A stretch of DNA of 64,000 bases, from the NCBI GenBank assembly GCA_028023455.1, contig JAQFVV010006635.1:124001-188000 (forward strand), written 5' to 3'. The stretch is from Epiperipatus broadwayi. Its lineage: Eukaryota; Onychophora; Udeonychophora; Euonychophora; Peripatidae. Both the position numbers and the translations under genes were made by a program. Shown here piece by piece: positions 1 to 11,560 of the stretch; positions within the stretch are counted from its first letter, which is position 1; every line of letters starts with the position of its first letter. The notes beneath the pieces are model-generated. The model was not told where the DNA came from. It was given only the letters and a program-made list of their open reading frames with translations, and ran no database searches.

Positions 1-281
1 ACAAAGAAGATTTTATTTATTTTGTAAATTGAATCTGCTCCATCTGAAATTTGATGACATGACAAAGCTGTGTTTTGATTAAAATCTAATTTTTAAAATA
101 ATTCCAAAAACCAAATGAGATATTTTTAAATTTATTTAATTTCTAAACAAAAACATCTATCAAATGAGATCAAATTTATTATATTTTGATAAATAATGGT
201 TTAATATTAAAGTGAAAGTTGAAAACTTAAATCTAGTGAGAACAAAGAAATCTATCAGAATGTTAGTGGAGTGTAAAAGGG
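1..281. repeat. Interspersed repeat end, piggyBac-like terminus (tentative)
   Basis: This block is recognisably similar to 36045-36337: both hold a TTTTGTAAA block, a GATGACAT block, a TTTTGATTA block and an ATCAAATGA block in the same order. In both copies the similarity ends at GGG followed by TTAA (282-285 here, 36338-36341 there). A CCC/GGG terminus next to TTAA is typical of piggyBac-type insertions, but no transposase or second terminus is visible for this copy, whose left part lies outside the window. The repeat relationship is reasonably supported; the family name is inference. Confidence 0.35.
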
Positions 282-390
282 TTAATCTATGGCCATGGTG
301 TTTATCATTCATTATAAAATATAATTAAAAATTTATATTTATTACATTTTGTTTGTTTTACATTGTATTAAGATGTATGTTCTATTTTAT

Positions 391-572
391 AGTACTTTAT
401 TCTGAAAATAATTACATTTGGATTTACTTATTAGTTTATAATGAGCTTGTCATATTTATATACCTGTTCTGTAATATAAGTAGTACTTTATTCTAAAAAT
501 AATTACATTTGGATATACTTATTAGTTTATAATGAGCTTGTCATATTTATATACCTGTTTTGTAATATATGT
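391..572. repeat. Two-copy 91-bp tandem duplication
   Basis: Two adjacent 91-bp units (391-481 and 482-572) both begin AGTACTTTATTCT and differ at only a few positions. The high identity in otherwise diverged DNA points to a recent local duplication. No coding content is visible. Confidence 0.9.
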
Positions 573-2847
573 GTTTGCAACCTATTTAATATAACTCATT
601 TGTATTATGCATTTATAAATTACCTATCATGATTATAGCTTGCCTATATAAAATATAGAACCACATTTTGCTTGGATGCAGCTTTAATATACATTTTCAT
701 TATGAGATACATTCAATTTGTTCTTTGATTTAAGCTATCACTTTGATTCTTGCAAGGTATGACATGCTGATGAAAGCTTCTTTCATAATAAAGTCAATAT
801 CAATTTTTTTTATTTTTAAAAAAATCATCATCCTACTGTATTATTTTATCAAACACAATCTCAGTATTATGGGAAATCTTCAATTTTCTAGTGAATATAA
901 TATATATGTGATCATTTGGAATCATGTTTGAAATGTGCTCTTAAATAAAGCAGGATAAAGAGTAATTAAAGAGGTCAAACCTGCAATTAGTGAAAATAAT
1001 TTTTTTGCAAAAAAGGAGAAGATCGCTTAAGATTTTTTTTACTTTTATATTTTACTATTATAATATTTGAACTGTTATGTGCATTTGATATTTGTTAATC
1101 CTATTTTATTTTATTCTTTATTTGCATAACCATATATTTAAAGGTGGTGTATATAAATAATTTATGTTCATATTCCTAGTATTTTGAGAGATGGCAATGG
1201 GAGATTTGTGTATATTTTATAAACTTCTATAAGAATAAAGTCACTACTTTGATATATATTATATATTTTGCCTTGGATTGGTGTATAATTTCTATTATAT
1301 TATCATAACTTTAAAATTAATTTGTTATTTATCTCTCTTGCATACATTTTTATTGGTCTCTTAATTATATTTTTACTATATATGTTATAAATATGAGCAG
1401 ATGTAGGTTAAAGTTTGTCATTTAATTATCTCAATGCCTTTCTTATTTCTGATTATACCTATGTATTTATTGTGGCAATTCTGTTGATGACTTCTCATTT
1501 TACTTACATAAAGTTAAGCCTTTCTTTCTGTTAGTTGTAGATACTAACAGATCACATACACATAGAGCATCAAGCCAATGTTGATCTGCCCACTTTAGTG
1601 TAGACTTGTTTTCTCATCACCATCACCCATAAATATTCAGATATTTCAATTTTTGCATTATAAAGAGCATTTGTGTGATTATATTCCCCACTCTTTATTA
1701 TATGTTATCAAATGATTGTGTGTTGACTAAAGGATTGAATTTATACTACTCTATTCCATGAGCTTTTTATTAGTTGAGACTAATACAATGTACTTCTTTA
1801 TATTAGATCGTCTATAATATAAATTATATATTAAGAAATTGCACACTAATTTCAATATAAATATATTTTATTATGTTACTAGCTACAATTATAATATTAG
1901 AATATTCAGATGCGCTAATTAACCTTAATCTGTATTACTTATTATTAAGTTCAAACTGTAAGAGATTTTTTTTTATTTGTATAATCTAAATATATCACGG
2001 ATATGGTATATTATGTGTGTATTATATCTAACATGTATTAATTGATGTAAAGGTTTCTTTAATTTAATTTCATTGTAAGTAGTAGTAAATAATTTATCTT
2101 TTGTTGAATTGTAGACTAAAAGAAAATATATTTAGTCTTTCTAATAAATAATTATTTTATTCTTTAATTACGTTTCTGTATTTGTTACCATTTGTCACAT
2201 CCATATACCAGAAAATTCATTTAAATATTAACAGTGTTCAAAGTATATAAATATATATTATTTTGAAATTGTCACATTAATATGCAATTAAGTTTATAAA
2301 AGATTATTTTATTGATGCTGATGTTAGATTACTTAGTGATATGTTTAGTACAACAAAATGCCCTTTTACCTACTGTATCATTTTAGCTTGGCTTTTATTA
2401 GATAATTATTTTTAAATTTTAAGAAAACTTGATTTTATTTAGTTAATGATATAGGAACCAAAAATAAAAGTTAATCTTTGCTAGGGGATATTATGTTTAA
2501 ATCCATCTTTAGATAAACTTGTGCTTTATTATAACAGAAGAAAGCATTGATAGGTTGTTAAGAAGATAAGTCTCATTGCTATTATCACTGTTATTTAGTT
2601 AAAAGAGCCTAAATTATCTTACTATTTTATATCATCATTGCAAAATTAGTATTCTATACAATGTAATTATTTAATATTTAAAAACCTGAGATTGTTATCA
2701 CTATTCATTATTATTGTTTGTGGAATATAATTATGAATTATCAATCAACCATTCATCTATCCACGTCTTATAAAATAATGTATTAATTACTGTGTATTTA
2801 GGCCATAAGAGGACTTACTTATTGTTTACTTAGCCTATAAGATTACT
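573..2847. other. AT-rich non-coding stretch, nothing recognised
   Basis: Only short AT-rich sequence with no ORF resembling a known protein, no clear repeat edge and no RNA gene. The longest nearby reading frame (743-931, 62 codons) has low-complexity composition and no recognisable domain. Confidence 0.6.
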
Positions 2848-3207
2848 TCATCATCATCAGCCATTTTTAATCCACTGCAGAATGAAGGTCTCTCCAAGTT
2901 TAATCCATCTTCTCCGATCTTTAACTTCTCTTCTCCACAACACCCCTGCACATTTTCTTATTTCATCCATCCATCTCACATGTGGTCTCTTTCTGGGTCT
3001 TTTACAATCTCTTGGAATCCAGTTTAAAATTTCAATTTTCCGTCTATTATCATCTCTTCTAGCAATATGTCAAGCCCAACTCCATTTCAGTCTTTTAATT
3101 TTTTCAATAAGGTCAGTAACACCTGTTTGTTGTCTTACCCATACATTGTGTTTTCGATCTCTTCCTGTTACTCCCAACATACATCTCTCCATACTCCTTT
3201 CTTACAT
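2848..3207 (-). pseudogene. RTE-clade LINE, 3' end (C-terminal fragment plus tail)
   Basis: Read on the minus strand this encodes the C-terminal end of an RTE-type endonuclease/reverse-transcriptase polyprotein. Recognisable pieces in order are SMERCMLGVTGRDRK, KIKRLKWSWAWHIARRDDNR, WIPRDCKRPRKRPHVRWMDE and DRRRWIKLGETFILQW. This series is the conserved tail found downstream of the RT domain in RTE elements. It is followed by a short 3' untranslated segment and a (TGA)n tail at 2848-2859, as expected of the clade. The RT core and endonuclease are absent, so the copy is 5'-truncated, the usual outcome of incomplete target-primed reverse transcription. The open plus-strand frame over 2882-3244 is only the antisense shadow. 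This is the least decayed RTE 3' end in the window, and the other fragments were recognised against it. Confidence 0.85.
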
Positions 3208-4524
3208 TATATGTTTATTTAAAGCATTAGAAATCTTGGACTGATTTAGACTTGTGTTTAGATCTATGCTTTACTTTATGGTTGTTTGGTCATCCTTAGA
3301 AGGTTATATTTGCAGATTTTGGCTTATCCAATGTGTTGGCTTTTGATTGGTCATAAGATAACAATAGATTGCAGGTTATAATATATATTAATACCATGGT
3401 TATTCACTGAGAAACAAGTACCCAAGTAAAGAATATATGGTGAAATCTCATATGTCTTTTTTTTTACATATTTCATATGCTCTTTTTGGGGGGCTCAATT
3501 TAAATAATATAATTTTCTCCTGGACCCATTATTTTTAAGCTGCAATTTAATCATGTTGATTGATCATTGACAAAAATGGCATGATACAATATTTTTTCCT
3601 GCATGAATAGATTTCTTTATTTGAAATAATGTATAAAATTTTTTTACTCTTAATCCTTTCTACTGTGCATAAGTGTAATTAAGAATTTTATTATGGATAA
3701 TTGTGAGAATCTACTTTTGAGAACTTCACTGAAAACATTTCTTATGCTGGTTCATATGTGACAGTTTCATCAATCATCATGGATTTATTAATATTTTATT
3801 CTTATTATTATGGTACAATATTTATTTTGTTAAATACAAAAGGAGATCAAGAAGTTGCTTAAAGTTGTATCAAATGTTACTGAGATGGAGGATGTACTAA
3901 TAAAAATAAAAGTCTCAAGAAATAGAAATATCACGTGTTATGTGCACAATATGATGGTTGTAATCTAATTTGAAAAAATAAATATTTTGTATAGAACAAA
4001 TATCAATCAATTTTTTTCCTCAACAAGTAGCATTTAAAATTTTTTTAAAAAGTTTATATAAAATCTTAACCCATGACTAAACAGTTTTCATTCATATTTT
4101 GTTATTTGTAAAATAAAGATTGTTACAAACATAAATATAAAAGATCTGCAAGTATCTAATCACTGTACTTAATATTAATCCCACTTTTTTAATCATTATA
4201 TGTTACTCCTTCAGTATTATGCTTTTATAATTAGAATAGCATATTTTGAAGTATAAAATCTGAATTATGCTTAAAACTAATTTATGTTGTACTTTACAGG
4301 TATTTCAGTGAATATTAAATTGTGCTTGTTAATTTTCCAATAAAATGTCACATTACTTTCACTTACATATTGCTGTTTGATGTTTTACACCATATTTATG
4401 CCACCTACTGTAAATTTTAGTAACTAATAAATGAGAGATTGTAATGTTTAATAAATCCCTATCCTATTTTATATCATCCCTGGACAGAGATAGTTATAGT
4501 TGTTAAAAAAGAAAACATATATAA
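3208..4524. other. AT-rich non-coding stretch, nothing recognised
   Basis: No long ORF, no recognisable repeat and no RNA-like structure seen. Composition is the AT-rich background of the window. Confidence 0.6.
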
Positions 4525-4765
4525 TACATAGATACTGAACTGGTTTCAGATTTATATGACCATATAAATAAGTTGGCTTAGGTTGTAAACATTTATAAGG
4601 TGTTCAGTTAGATTGGTAGCTTGATAATACAAAAGAGAGATAAGTGATGGTTCTTAGAGGAAAGGTGTGTTAGATCCTAATGTTCCAGATACATTATAGC
4701 AAGATCTAAAGCTTAAAACTGATGAAAGCTTAAAACTAGTCTGGGACATTGGATAAAATAGAATA
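4525..4765. repeat. Family A palindromic element, decayed partial copy
   Basis: Matches the inner and right part of the family A copy at 36900-37430. Shared blocks include ACATAGATACTGAACTG, GTTGTAAACATT, TTAGATCCTAA, AACTGATGAAAG and AAACTAGTCTGGGACATTGG, in the same order. Terminal inverted repeats are not recognisable, so this is a truncated or heavily decayed insertion. Confidence 0.6.
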
Positions 4766-5628
4766 GTATAGAGATTTATTAAGCATTATTATATTTTATT
4801 AATTAGTTACTAAAGCTGACAATAGATAGCAGAGCTGTGCTTAAAGGAAAAAAGACTATGGTTTTTTTTGTATTTACTGTTTAATGTTCTCCATCCCCTA
4901 AAAATTATTAAATTAAAAATTGTACTGCAAATATCAATGCAAATAATTATGTGTTTTAGACTCATATGTCATATTACATCCTAAGAAAAAAAGAAGTTAT
5001 TGCTATATGTACTAATAAAAGAATGGTTTTGATACACTTCTCAAATTTAAAACTATGTTTCAAAATGAACTAAGTTCAATCAAAAGAATAAAAAATAAAT
5101 AAAAATTGAAACTCATAATTAAATAGATATCAGTTTATTATGGAAAGATAGATTTTAATCTCAATCTTTAAACTTGAAAAAAAGACAGATATGGAAACCA
5201 GCTTTTAAATATTTCCACTGCATAATAAAAGCCTCTGTAGAAGCTAGAGATCAGTGACTTACTAGGCCTGCTAATTACTCTTTTGCTAACAATAGCTGGA
5301 TATGTTTTCCAAACAATGATTGAAATAGGTTGGCTACTGAAAAACAAATCCTAACTTAGATTAAAATCTGATATAAGGCAGATATGCTGATTGTTTTGAA
5401 ATTGAAATATCTGTTCTTAAATAATTGAAAATCAGATTGCAGGCAAAATTAATCGTTTTCTCTAGTTAAAATTTATATAACATAAACTTTGCATACATAC
5501 ATAAATGTAATAATATTATTTGATGTCTGTATTTTTTCAAAACAATATACGTAATTATATAATTGAATCAAAATAAGAATCATAGATCATATGACCCTAT
5601 CTCTTGAGCTTGTAAGTTATAAAGAATG

Positions 5629-5971
5629 AGGATTGCCAATTCCTCTACAAGTTTATGATAAATGCTTAACCAGAGCCAGCACTTAAAATATCTCTGTCAG
5701 GAACCCCCCTCCTAACCCCTGACCATGGTTTCATGCTTTGGCACTCCTCAGAGAGGTGTCAGTGTAGGTTCAGACACTAGTAGTTTTGTGCTTTGGCACT
5801 CCTCAGACAGGTGTCAGGGTATGATCAGACACTAGTGTCTGAATCTATCCTGACACCTCTTTGAGGAGTGCCAAAGCATGAAACCTGGGGGGGGGGTCCT
5901 GACAGAGATATTTTAAGTGCTGGCTCTGGCTAAGCATTTATTATAAAACTTGTAGAGGAATTGGCAATCCT
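5629..5971. mobile_element. Foldback (palindromic) non-autonomous element, 343 bp
   Basis: The two ends are inverted copies: AGGATTGCCAATTCCTCTAC at the left, and its complement ending GGAATTGGCAATCCT at the right. Complementarity continues inward through AGTGCTGGCTCTGG, the CTGACAGAGATATTTTAAG block and the GCACTCCTCA blocks, giving arms of well over 100 bp. The central part has a tandem repeat of a TTTGGCACTCCTCAGA segment with CAGACACTAGT palindromes. It is notably GC-richer than its surroundings, with a run of ten G at 5887-5896. There is no ORF. It abuts the Penelope-like segment that begins at 5979. Low decay suggests fairly recent activity. Confidence 0.85.
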
Positions 5972-5978
5972 AATTGTT

Positions 5979-6060
5979 TATATAATTGAATATTTGTAAA
6001 TACAGTAATTAAATAATTAAAAATGTTTTATCTATTTAGGAGTGCTTTCGATTATCCTAG
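5979..6060. repeat. Left 82-bp inverted repeat of the Penelope-like segment
   Basis: Inverted copy of 6727-6808 with few mismatches; the inner end is GGAGTGCTTTCGATTATCC here and GGATAATCGAAAGTGCTCC at the other side. Together the repeats bracket the Penelope-derived coding relic. Penelope-like elements often carry terminal repeats in inverted or mixed orientation, which fits. Confidence 0.85.
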
Positions 6061-6220
6061 AAATTTTTATAAATTAAAACTTTGAAAGGCTAACTTTCCC
6101 ACAATTCCATGATCTTAATGTTTGCTGCCTGCCTGTTAATTGAGTCATATTTATATTTGTATATTAGCATAACTTTCTTTATTTTTCTTTTATTGTTATT
6201 TTTTACAATTTGCAATATTT

Positions 6221-6711
6221 TTACATTATTAAAATTGAAGTCAAAATCATAAATACATGACTTATTATAATTATAAAAAAAATTGATGCTGAAATATTAT
6301 CTACTATAAAATTTTGTTTTAATTTCTGAACCAGTTTTAATAATAGCAATTGCTTTTTAATTCTTTTTTCCAATGTACATTTCAATTCACTATATATCCA
6401 CTGCCACACCTACATATCCATTTATAAATGACACAATTTTTATTTATAAATGAGGTTTTATTTTTGGAGTTATTTACTAAGTTGTTAAATATAGGAGGTG
6501 TGTAAAATGCAATATCACATATATCTTTGTAAATTTTCCTTACAAAATTTACTTGATCATTGTATGATATTGATATCCATATTTTTTTATTAGCAGGAGA
6601 ATCAATATTATTATTAAAATTTTTATTTTTATATTTTGTATTAAAATCTCTAATAACATTATTTATATGATTATAATTGTAGCCAACATTTAACAATACA
6701 TTTGAATACAT
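6221..6711 (-). pseudogene. Penelope-like element: RT C-terminus and start of GIY-YIG endonuclease
   Basis: The minus-strand frame at 6382-6711 contains a segment typical of the link between reverse transcriptase and GIY-YIG nuclease in Penelope-like elements: VNFVRKIYKDI, then FYTPPIFNNLVNNSK, then CVIYKWICRCGSGYI. The last is the GIY-YIG start (a VIYKW-type strand, then GYI standing for YIG). The reading then breaks, and a second frame (6221-6409) continues with CTLEKRIKK, resembling the following conserved helix with its arginine. At least one frameshift or stop therefore splits the domain, and the RT core is missing. The relic sits inside 82-bp inverted repeats at 5979-6060 and 6727-6808, so the unit is a short deletion derivative about 830 bp long. 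Family assignment rests on motif recognition by eye. The endonuclease part is the more certain; the subfamily is unknown. Confidence 0.7.
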
Positions 6712-6726
6712 TCAATATATAAAAGT

Positions 6727-6808
6727 TTTAGGATAATCGAAAGTGCTCCTAAGTGGATAAAATTTTTGAATTATCTAATTACTGTATTTAAAAATATTCA
6801 ATTATATA
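6727..6808. repeat. Right 82-bp inverted repeat of the Penelope-like segment
   Basis: Complement of 5979-6060. The pair shares a TAAATACAGTAATTA block near the outer end and the GGATAATCG block at the inner end. Its outer edge runs into an (AT)n stretch at about 6815-6830. Confidence 0.85.
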
Positions 6809-6847
6809 ATTACATATATATATATATATATGATGTGTGTGTAATAT

Positions 6848-6900
6848 TTTTGAAATACAAGCATAATTCATATACTTGAAGTTTGAATCCTCTATATATA
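6848..6900. repeat. Family B terminal fragment
   Basis: TTTTTGAAATACAAGCATAA and the following ATACTTGAAGTTTGAATCC match the complement of the sequence flanking the right arm of the family B copy at 8634-8962. Only this end is present. Confidence 0.55.
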
Positions 6901-6912
6901 TATAATTAAAAA

Positions 6913-8068
6913 CAGAAATAAGGAGATTTTATCCATGTAAAGAGAAATAACCATTGTCTTTGATGTTGCCAGGAAACTATCAATTTCTACTAATTGACAA
7001 TCACCCTGAAGCTAACAAAGTTTTCTCCATTACCAATAATAGCTTTTTTGTAAAGGTTTATTGTTAAAATATAAATAATGAATTATTCTACTTCTCAAGA
7101 AATAATGAAATTTCATCTAAAGCTATATAGAATGCATTAATAAATGTACTTTACATCATCTAACTGCAATTAAAATATTAAACCATAGTTAAAATTAAAT
7201 GTAGTTACAATTTAGAATGGTATTATATTTTATTTTTTCAAATTATAATTGTTACTTTTTTTTATTATTATCATTTACCTTTTTAATTTTCCAAAGTAAA
7301 ACCATGATTGCAGTTAATACCTATGACTAGTTTTAGAAAAACTGTTGGAATAAAGTGAAATTGTTTTTGTTTGTTTTTTTGCTATAAGTATCAATAGTAG
7401 TTTGAAAAACTACTTTAGTTAAGTTTTCATTTATTTTGCTGTTCTATTAAATATAAAAGCTACTTCTTTGAAAAAATTGATAAATTTTAATCTAATGTCA
7501 GTTAATATCATTTATCATAGATAAATGAATAATATTTAATGATTCCAGTTATTCAAGGTAGCTGATTCAATAGATTTTTCTATTCTGATAAACATTAGTT
7601 TCTGAAAAATGGTCTACTTAAACTTTTTTTTTAAAAAACAAAATCAATTATGTCAGTCATAAAAATTGCACGACAAATTGGTTTGTTTCAAATTTATTGG
7701 TACTGAAAACATTAATTATAAACAGTTTTTTTTTTATCATATGCCAAATCACTTTTCCGGATTAGTATTTTAGGGAAAAAATAAAGTGTTTAATGATCAT
7801 ATTATTTCACTTCAATATTTGATTTATATTTTATAACAAGTATTTATAAATATTTTGTTTTATAATAGTTTACAATACAAATTTATTCTTAATCATTAAT
7901 CAAAAAATACATTATAAAAAAGCAAATATGTTGTATGCTGTATTATAATAAATATATATATACACGTAAAAAAATTATCATATAATATTTATTTTTGTAA
8001 TATAACTTCAAAAAAACGGATTCCATTTTCTTTTATTTATTTAATTATATTTTTTTATGCATAGCCAA
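6913..8068. other. AT-rich non-coding stretch, nothing recognised
   Basis: Poly-T and poly-A runs and short AT repeats only. No ORF or repeat edge that I can support. Confidence 0.6.
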
Positions 8069-8171
8069 GCGTTGGTGGCCTAGTGGTTAGCATAGCTGCC
8101 TTCCAAGCAGCTAGCTGGGTTCACTTCCCATCAACGCATTTGACATATAAAAAATAAATAAATAAATAAAT
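8069..8171 (+). repeat. tRNA-Gly(UCC)-derived SINE, nearly intact tRNA-like head
   Basis: Positions 8069-8138 align with a eukaryotic tRNA-Gly(UCC). The acceptor stem halves GCGTTGG and TCAACGC pair with one G-T. The A box is GGCCTAGTGGTTAGC. The anticodon arm AGCTGC-CTTCCAA-GCAGCT forms a perfect stem with anticodon TCC at 8102-8104. The B box is GGGTTCACTTCCC. Downstream comes TTGACATATAAAAAA and an (AAAT)n tail to 8171. The same unusual B box (TTCACTT rather than TTCGATT) and the same TGACAYATAAAAAA tail junction occur at 13265-13370 on the other strand, so this is a SINE family rather than a single tRNA gene. A functional tRNA gene is the alternative; the altered T loop argues against it. 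Confidence 0.75.
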
Positions 8172-8633
8172 GTTTGTATTATATAAATAGTATATACCCA
8201 TATAATAGCATTCATTTATTATTATAAAGTTGCAATCTTTAATGTGTATATAAATATATCGGACCATAAATAAAAGTGGGATTCCGCCTTTATTGTTAAA
8301 AGGAGGTTGCCTTGACAACAGATTGAGACTGCTTATTGTTATTGGGATTGTGGAAGTCTTGACTGATTTCTATGAATTTACATATATTACATCATTTAGT
8401 ATAAACAAAATAGACAATAAAGCACTAATAATCATTGTGTCAATGTTGATGTCATCAAACAAAAAGTGATAACTTATAACTTAGCAGCCACTGTATATGA
8501 ATACAATTGATGTTAAGTCAATTACAAAAATGGTTAACTATGTTTGAAAACAGATTTGTTGCTTCTTTTAAATGACAATAAATATAACTGATCTTCAAAT
8601 TATGCTTATCCAAGACAAGTCATAAAATAAAAG

Positions 8634-8962
8634 GTAATTATAGGGGATCTAAACATAGACTTCCAAGCTTCCTTCAACTATCTAATCTATGTCACACAAC
8701 TGATACCCTTGACCACACACATGTGAAAAAGATAAATGATCTCCAATATACATATTTTGTGCTGAACCAGCACTCATCAATTAGTTCTGATCATCTTCCA
8801 CACATATATCTGACAAACTGATGAGTGCTGGGTCAGCATGAAGTATGTATATTGGACATCATTTATCTTTTTCGTGTGTGTAGTAATGTGTATTAGTAGT
8901 ATGAGATAGAGTGGATAGCTGAAGGGAGAGTGAATGTCTGTGTTCAGATCCCCTATAATTAC
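8634..8962. mobile_element. Family B palindromic non-autonomous element, 329 bp
   Basis: The ends are inverted copies of GTAATTATAGGGGATCT. The arms continue with blocks that recur in other family B copies: GACCACACACATGTG, a GATAAATGATCTCCAATATA block, and AGCACTCATCA complementary to TGATGAGTGCTGGGTCAGC. The right-hand flank (8963-9012) carries extra terminal sequence that also occurs at 6848-6900. No ORF with coding character is present; the minus frame at 8777-9001 lies within the arms. Copies of the same family occur at 39572-40069, at 46850-48370 and probably at 60560-60828. Confidence 0.85.
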
Positions 8963-9012
8963 ATTTAAACTCCAAGTATAAGAATTATGCTTATATTTCA
9001 AAAATAAAAGGT

Positions 9013-11021
9013 AGTAATTTCTAATTTTAAGCTATTAAAAAAATCAAACATGTATTAAATAATACCACAAAACAATCCTAAAATAAATTTAAAATATTTT
9101 CTAAAAATGTTATTCAAATTGAATAATGGATTATTGTGTTTTCTTGTCAGTGCCTTAGTCAATATATATATATATAATAATTGTGTGATTAGTTTTTCTA
9201 CTGATCATATGATGTTTAAGCACAAAGTCATATTTAAATTCAGACGTGTCATCTGATTTGCCAAACAGATTTTTTTTTTGTTTTTCTCAAGTAAGATTTC
9301 AGAAATTTTCAGAATTCATTAGTCTATTATTGTACTAAACTATAAAAAGCCATCAATTCTTCACTCTTCACCAATTAATTATCTGAAAAAAACTTTATTT
9401 TTTAAAATTTTTATTAAAAATATTCCTATCTACTATTAATAATTTTAGGGGAAATAAAACTCTCAGCCAAAGTTTTTTTAAAGGAAAAAATGACCGATCT
9501 TCTTCATTATCAAATAACTACTTAAACTTATAGCCAAATGATTAAATTTTTCAATTTTTTTTTATTTTTATTTTTTGCGTTTCAGCGTTTTAAAGCTTAA
9601 GGTAATAAATTATACTTATCATATTCTCCTGTATTTAGTAATAATGCAAAGAATAACAAATTTTAAAGCTTTACAAACTTTTTCTATAATTTCATTTAAA
9701 GCTTTATTCTCTATTACATTTTTTGCTAAAGAAGCTAAAACTCATTCTGATAATATGTAGCCAAACATTTAACGAATAAACTTGTGTTATACTTTTACTT
9801 TGATTTTATTCTTATGGTTTTCAGTTTTAAATTGAGTATTTTTCTAACATCTGAAACATTGTTTAAATTAAAACTAAATAAATATGTCATGGATTTTCTC
9901 TCAAAACTTTTTTACCTATTAATGACTGATTTATTTTATAGTTTAAATTTAGAAATTCTCTTTTCCAAATGCAATATTTAAATCCCTATTTGATCATTTT
10001 CATTGTCATTTCAATACTTCTTCAGTTTTCATCAATCTTGACCTATTACTGCTATTTAGATCGTAGTCGGTTAACCTGTCTTCACTTCATGACTCATTAG
10101 TTTGAAATAAAATAATTTTATTAAGAATGTACTATCTTTAAATGTTGTTACGACAAATAAATTAGACGTACACCAGCAAAAATCTTTGTGTTCTCATAAG
10201 GTGTATATATAAGCATGTGTGTATAAACATTTCTGGAGAGATATCAGCTGTGATCATCATTCATAATTGCCATATTATGTGAAAAAAATGACAAATCATT
10301 TTGAAATACATATCTATTTCAGAAAACATGCACCACTAGCTATCTGTCCTGGAGCTCTGACAATCTTTCACACAAACATAACATCTATCTCATATTAATA
10401 CTGGAAAATCAACTGATTTGTTAAAGCAAATATTTGGCTCTGAGTTTGTTTCCACAAACCAGCTGAAGCCAATTTGTCTATATACTAATTAAGGCAGAGT
10501 GAGAAGCATCTTGATCAAGAAATCTTTACATCAAAATAGCATTTAAGTGATTAATGCAACTTGAAATACATGTAACTAATCTGGAAATTTATTTACATAT
10601 ATCAACATGTGTTAATCTATTACATATATTATAATGGTTGGGGGATAGTGTCTTACTGTATCTTCCATACAGGGTGCCACCAGGCTATTTGAACCTGGAA
10701 AATTTATATAGTAGGCAGATGTGTACTCTTAAGATCTAATTTTTTTACATATATATTTTATTCTGATGATCAGCCCATGCCACTAGTTCAGTGAGATGCA
10801 GAGATTTATAAAATATAAATTCTTATTTAAAAATATTTTCAATATTAAAAAAAAATAAAAGAAGCCACTGCCAGTAATAACACACACAAACATTTATTTA
10901 ACATATATGTAATTTAGAATTATTATTTTAGTCTAACTTTTACTTTAATTTTAGCATTTAATTTATATTTTTTATTTTTTTTATTTTTGAAGTTTGCACA
11001 GATGAATTTAATATTTTATTA
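9013..11021. other. AT-rich non-coding stretch
   Basis: No recognised gene. Two short frames (9575-9760 and 9784-9981) have low-complexity, hydrophobic AT-driven composition. A minus-strand GGTTCAAATAG motif near 10695 resembles a tRNA B box, but no matching A box or tail was found. Confidence 0.55.
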
Positions 11022-11560
11022 GTGTCGAGTATGGATAGACTACATAGATTGCATTTGAAAAGAAAATATTCTTTCCCTGATTTAACCCCAGGCCAAAAGT
11101 TCACAGTCAAACCAACACTAATCTATCTGATATATCGATGTATTCAATGCAGCGTGAATATGACAGCACAATACCATACTGTCAGGAATGCACATCTGAA
11201 TAGCATGGTTAAGAGAAGAAATTGTCTCGCATCCAGAAGAGGAATGTTACATCTGTCTGGTGAGAAGAACAATAAAAAAAACTCCATAGGAAGGGATTGC
11301 AGTCCTTTTTGCCATCTTACTATCTCATTCCATAGGCTAAAAGGGTCATCCAAGGAGCAGAGAATACGTCTGCTTCCAATGGTCAGTACAAAATGGAACT
11401 TATTTTGCCCAAGTGTGGTGTATCATGTGATCCTGCATGTAGTGGACCTCATACTACATTTACTAATTACACCAATATATCAATTGATTATCCCAATTTA
11501 ACTATGAAACAAATAACCTAAGATTTACCTCCCTTAAACTAATATAACTTTACAAATCTA
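11022..11560 (+). pseudogene. Unidentified higher-GC ORF region, possibly a decayed coding segment
   Basis: A 159-codon open frame (11022-11501) lies in DNA clearly richer in G+C than its surroundings. I do not recognise a family. The longest frame may not be the original one. Other plus frames contain protein-like runs such as REYDSTIPYCQECTSE near 11160 and GAENTSASNGQYKMELILPK near 11360, followed by CGVSCDPACSGPHTTF, giving the look of an old coding sequence with frameshifts. No start context, splice sites or repeat ends could be confirmed. The segment may be a retrocopy, an exon relic or a transposon fragment. The call rests on composition and sustained coding-like frames only. Confidence 0.25.

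Noticed and set aside
2882-3244. 120-codon plus-strand frame rich in Leu and Ser
   Set aside because: It is antisense to the RTE C-terminal tail, which is recognisable on the minus strand.
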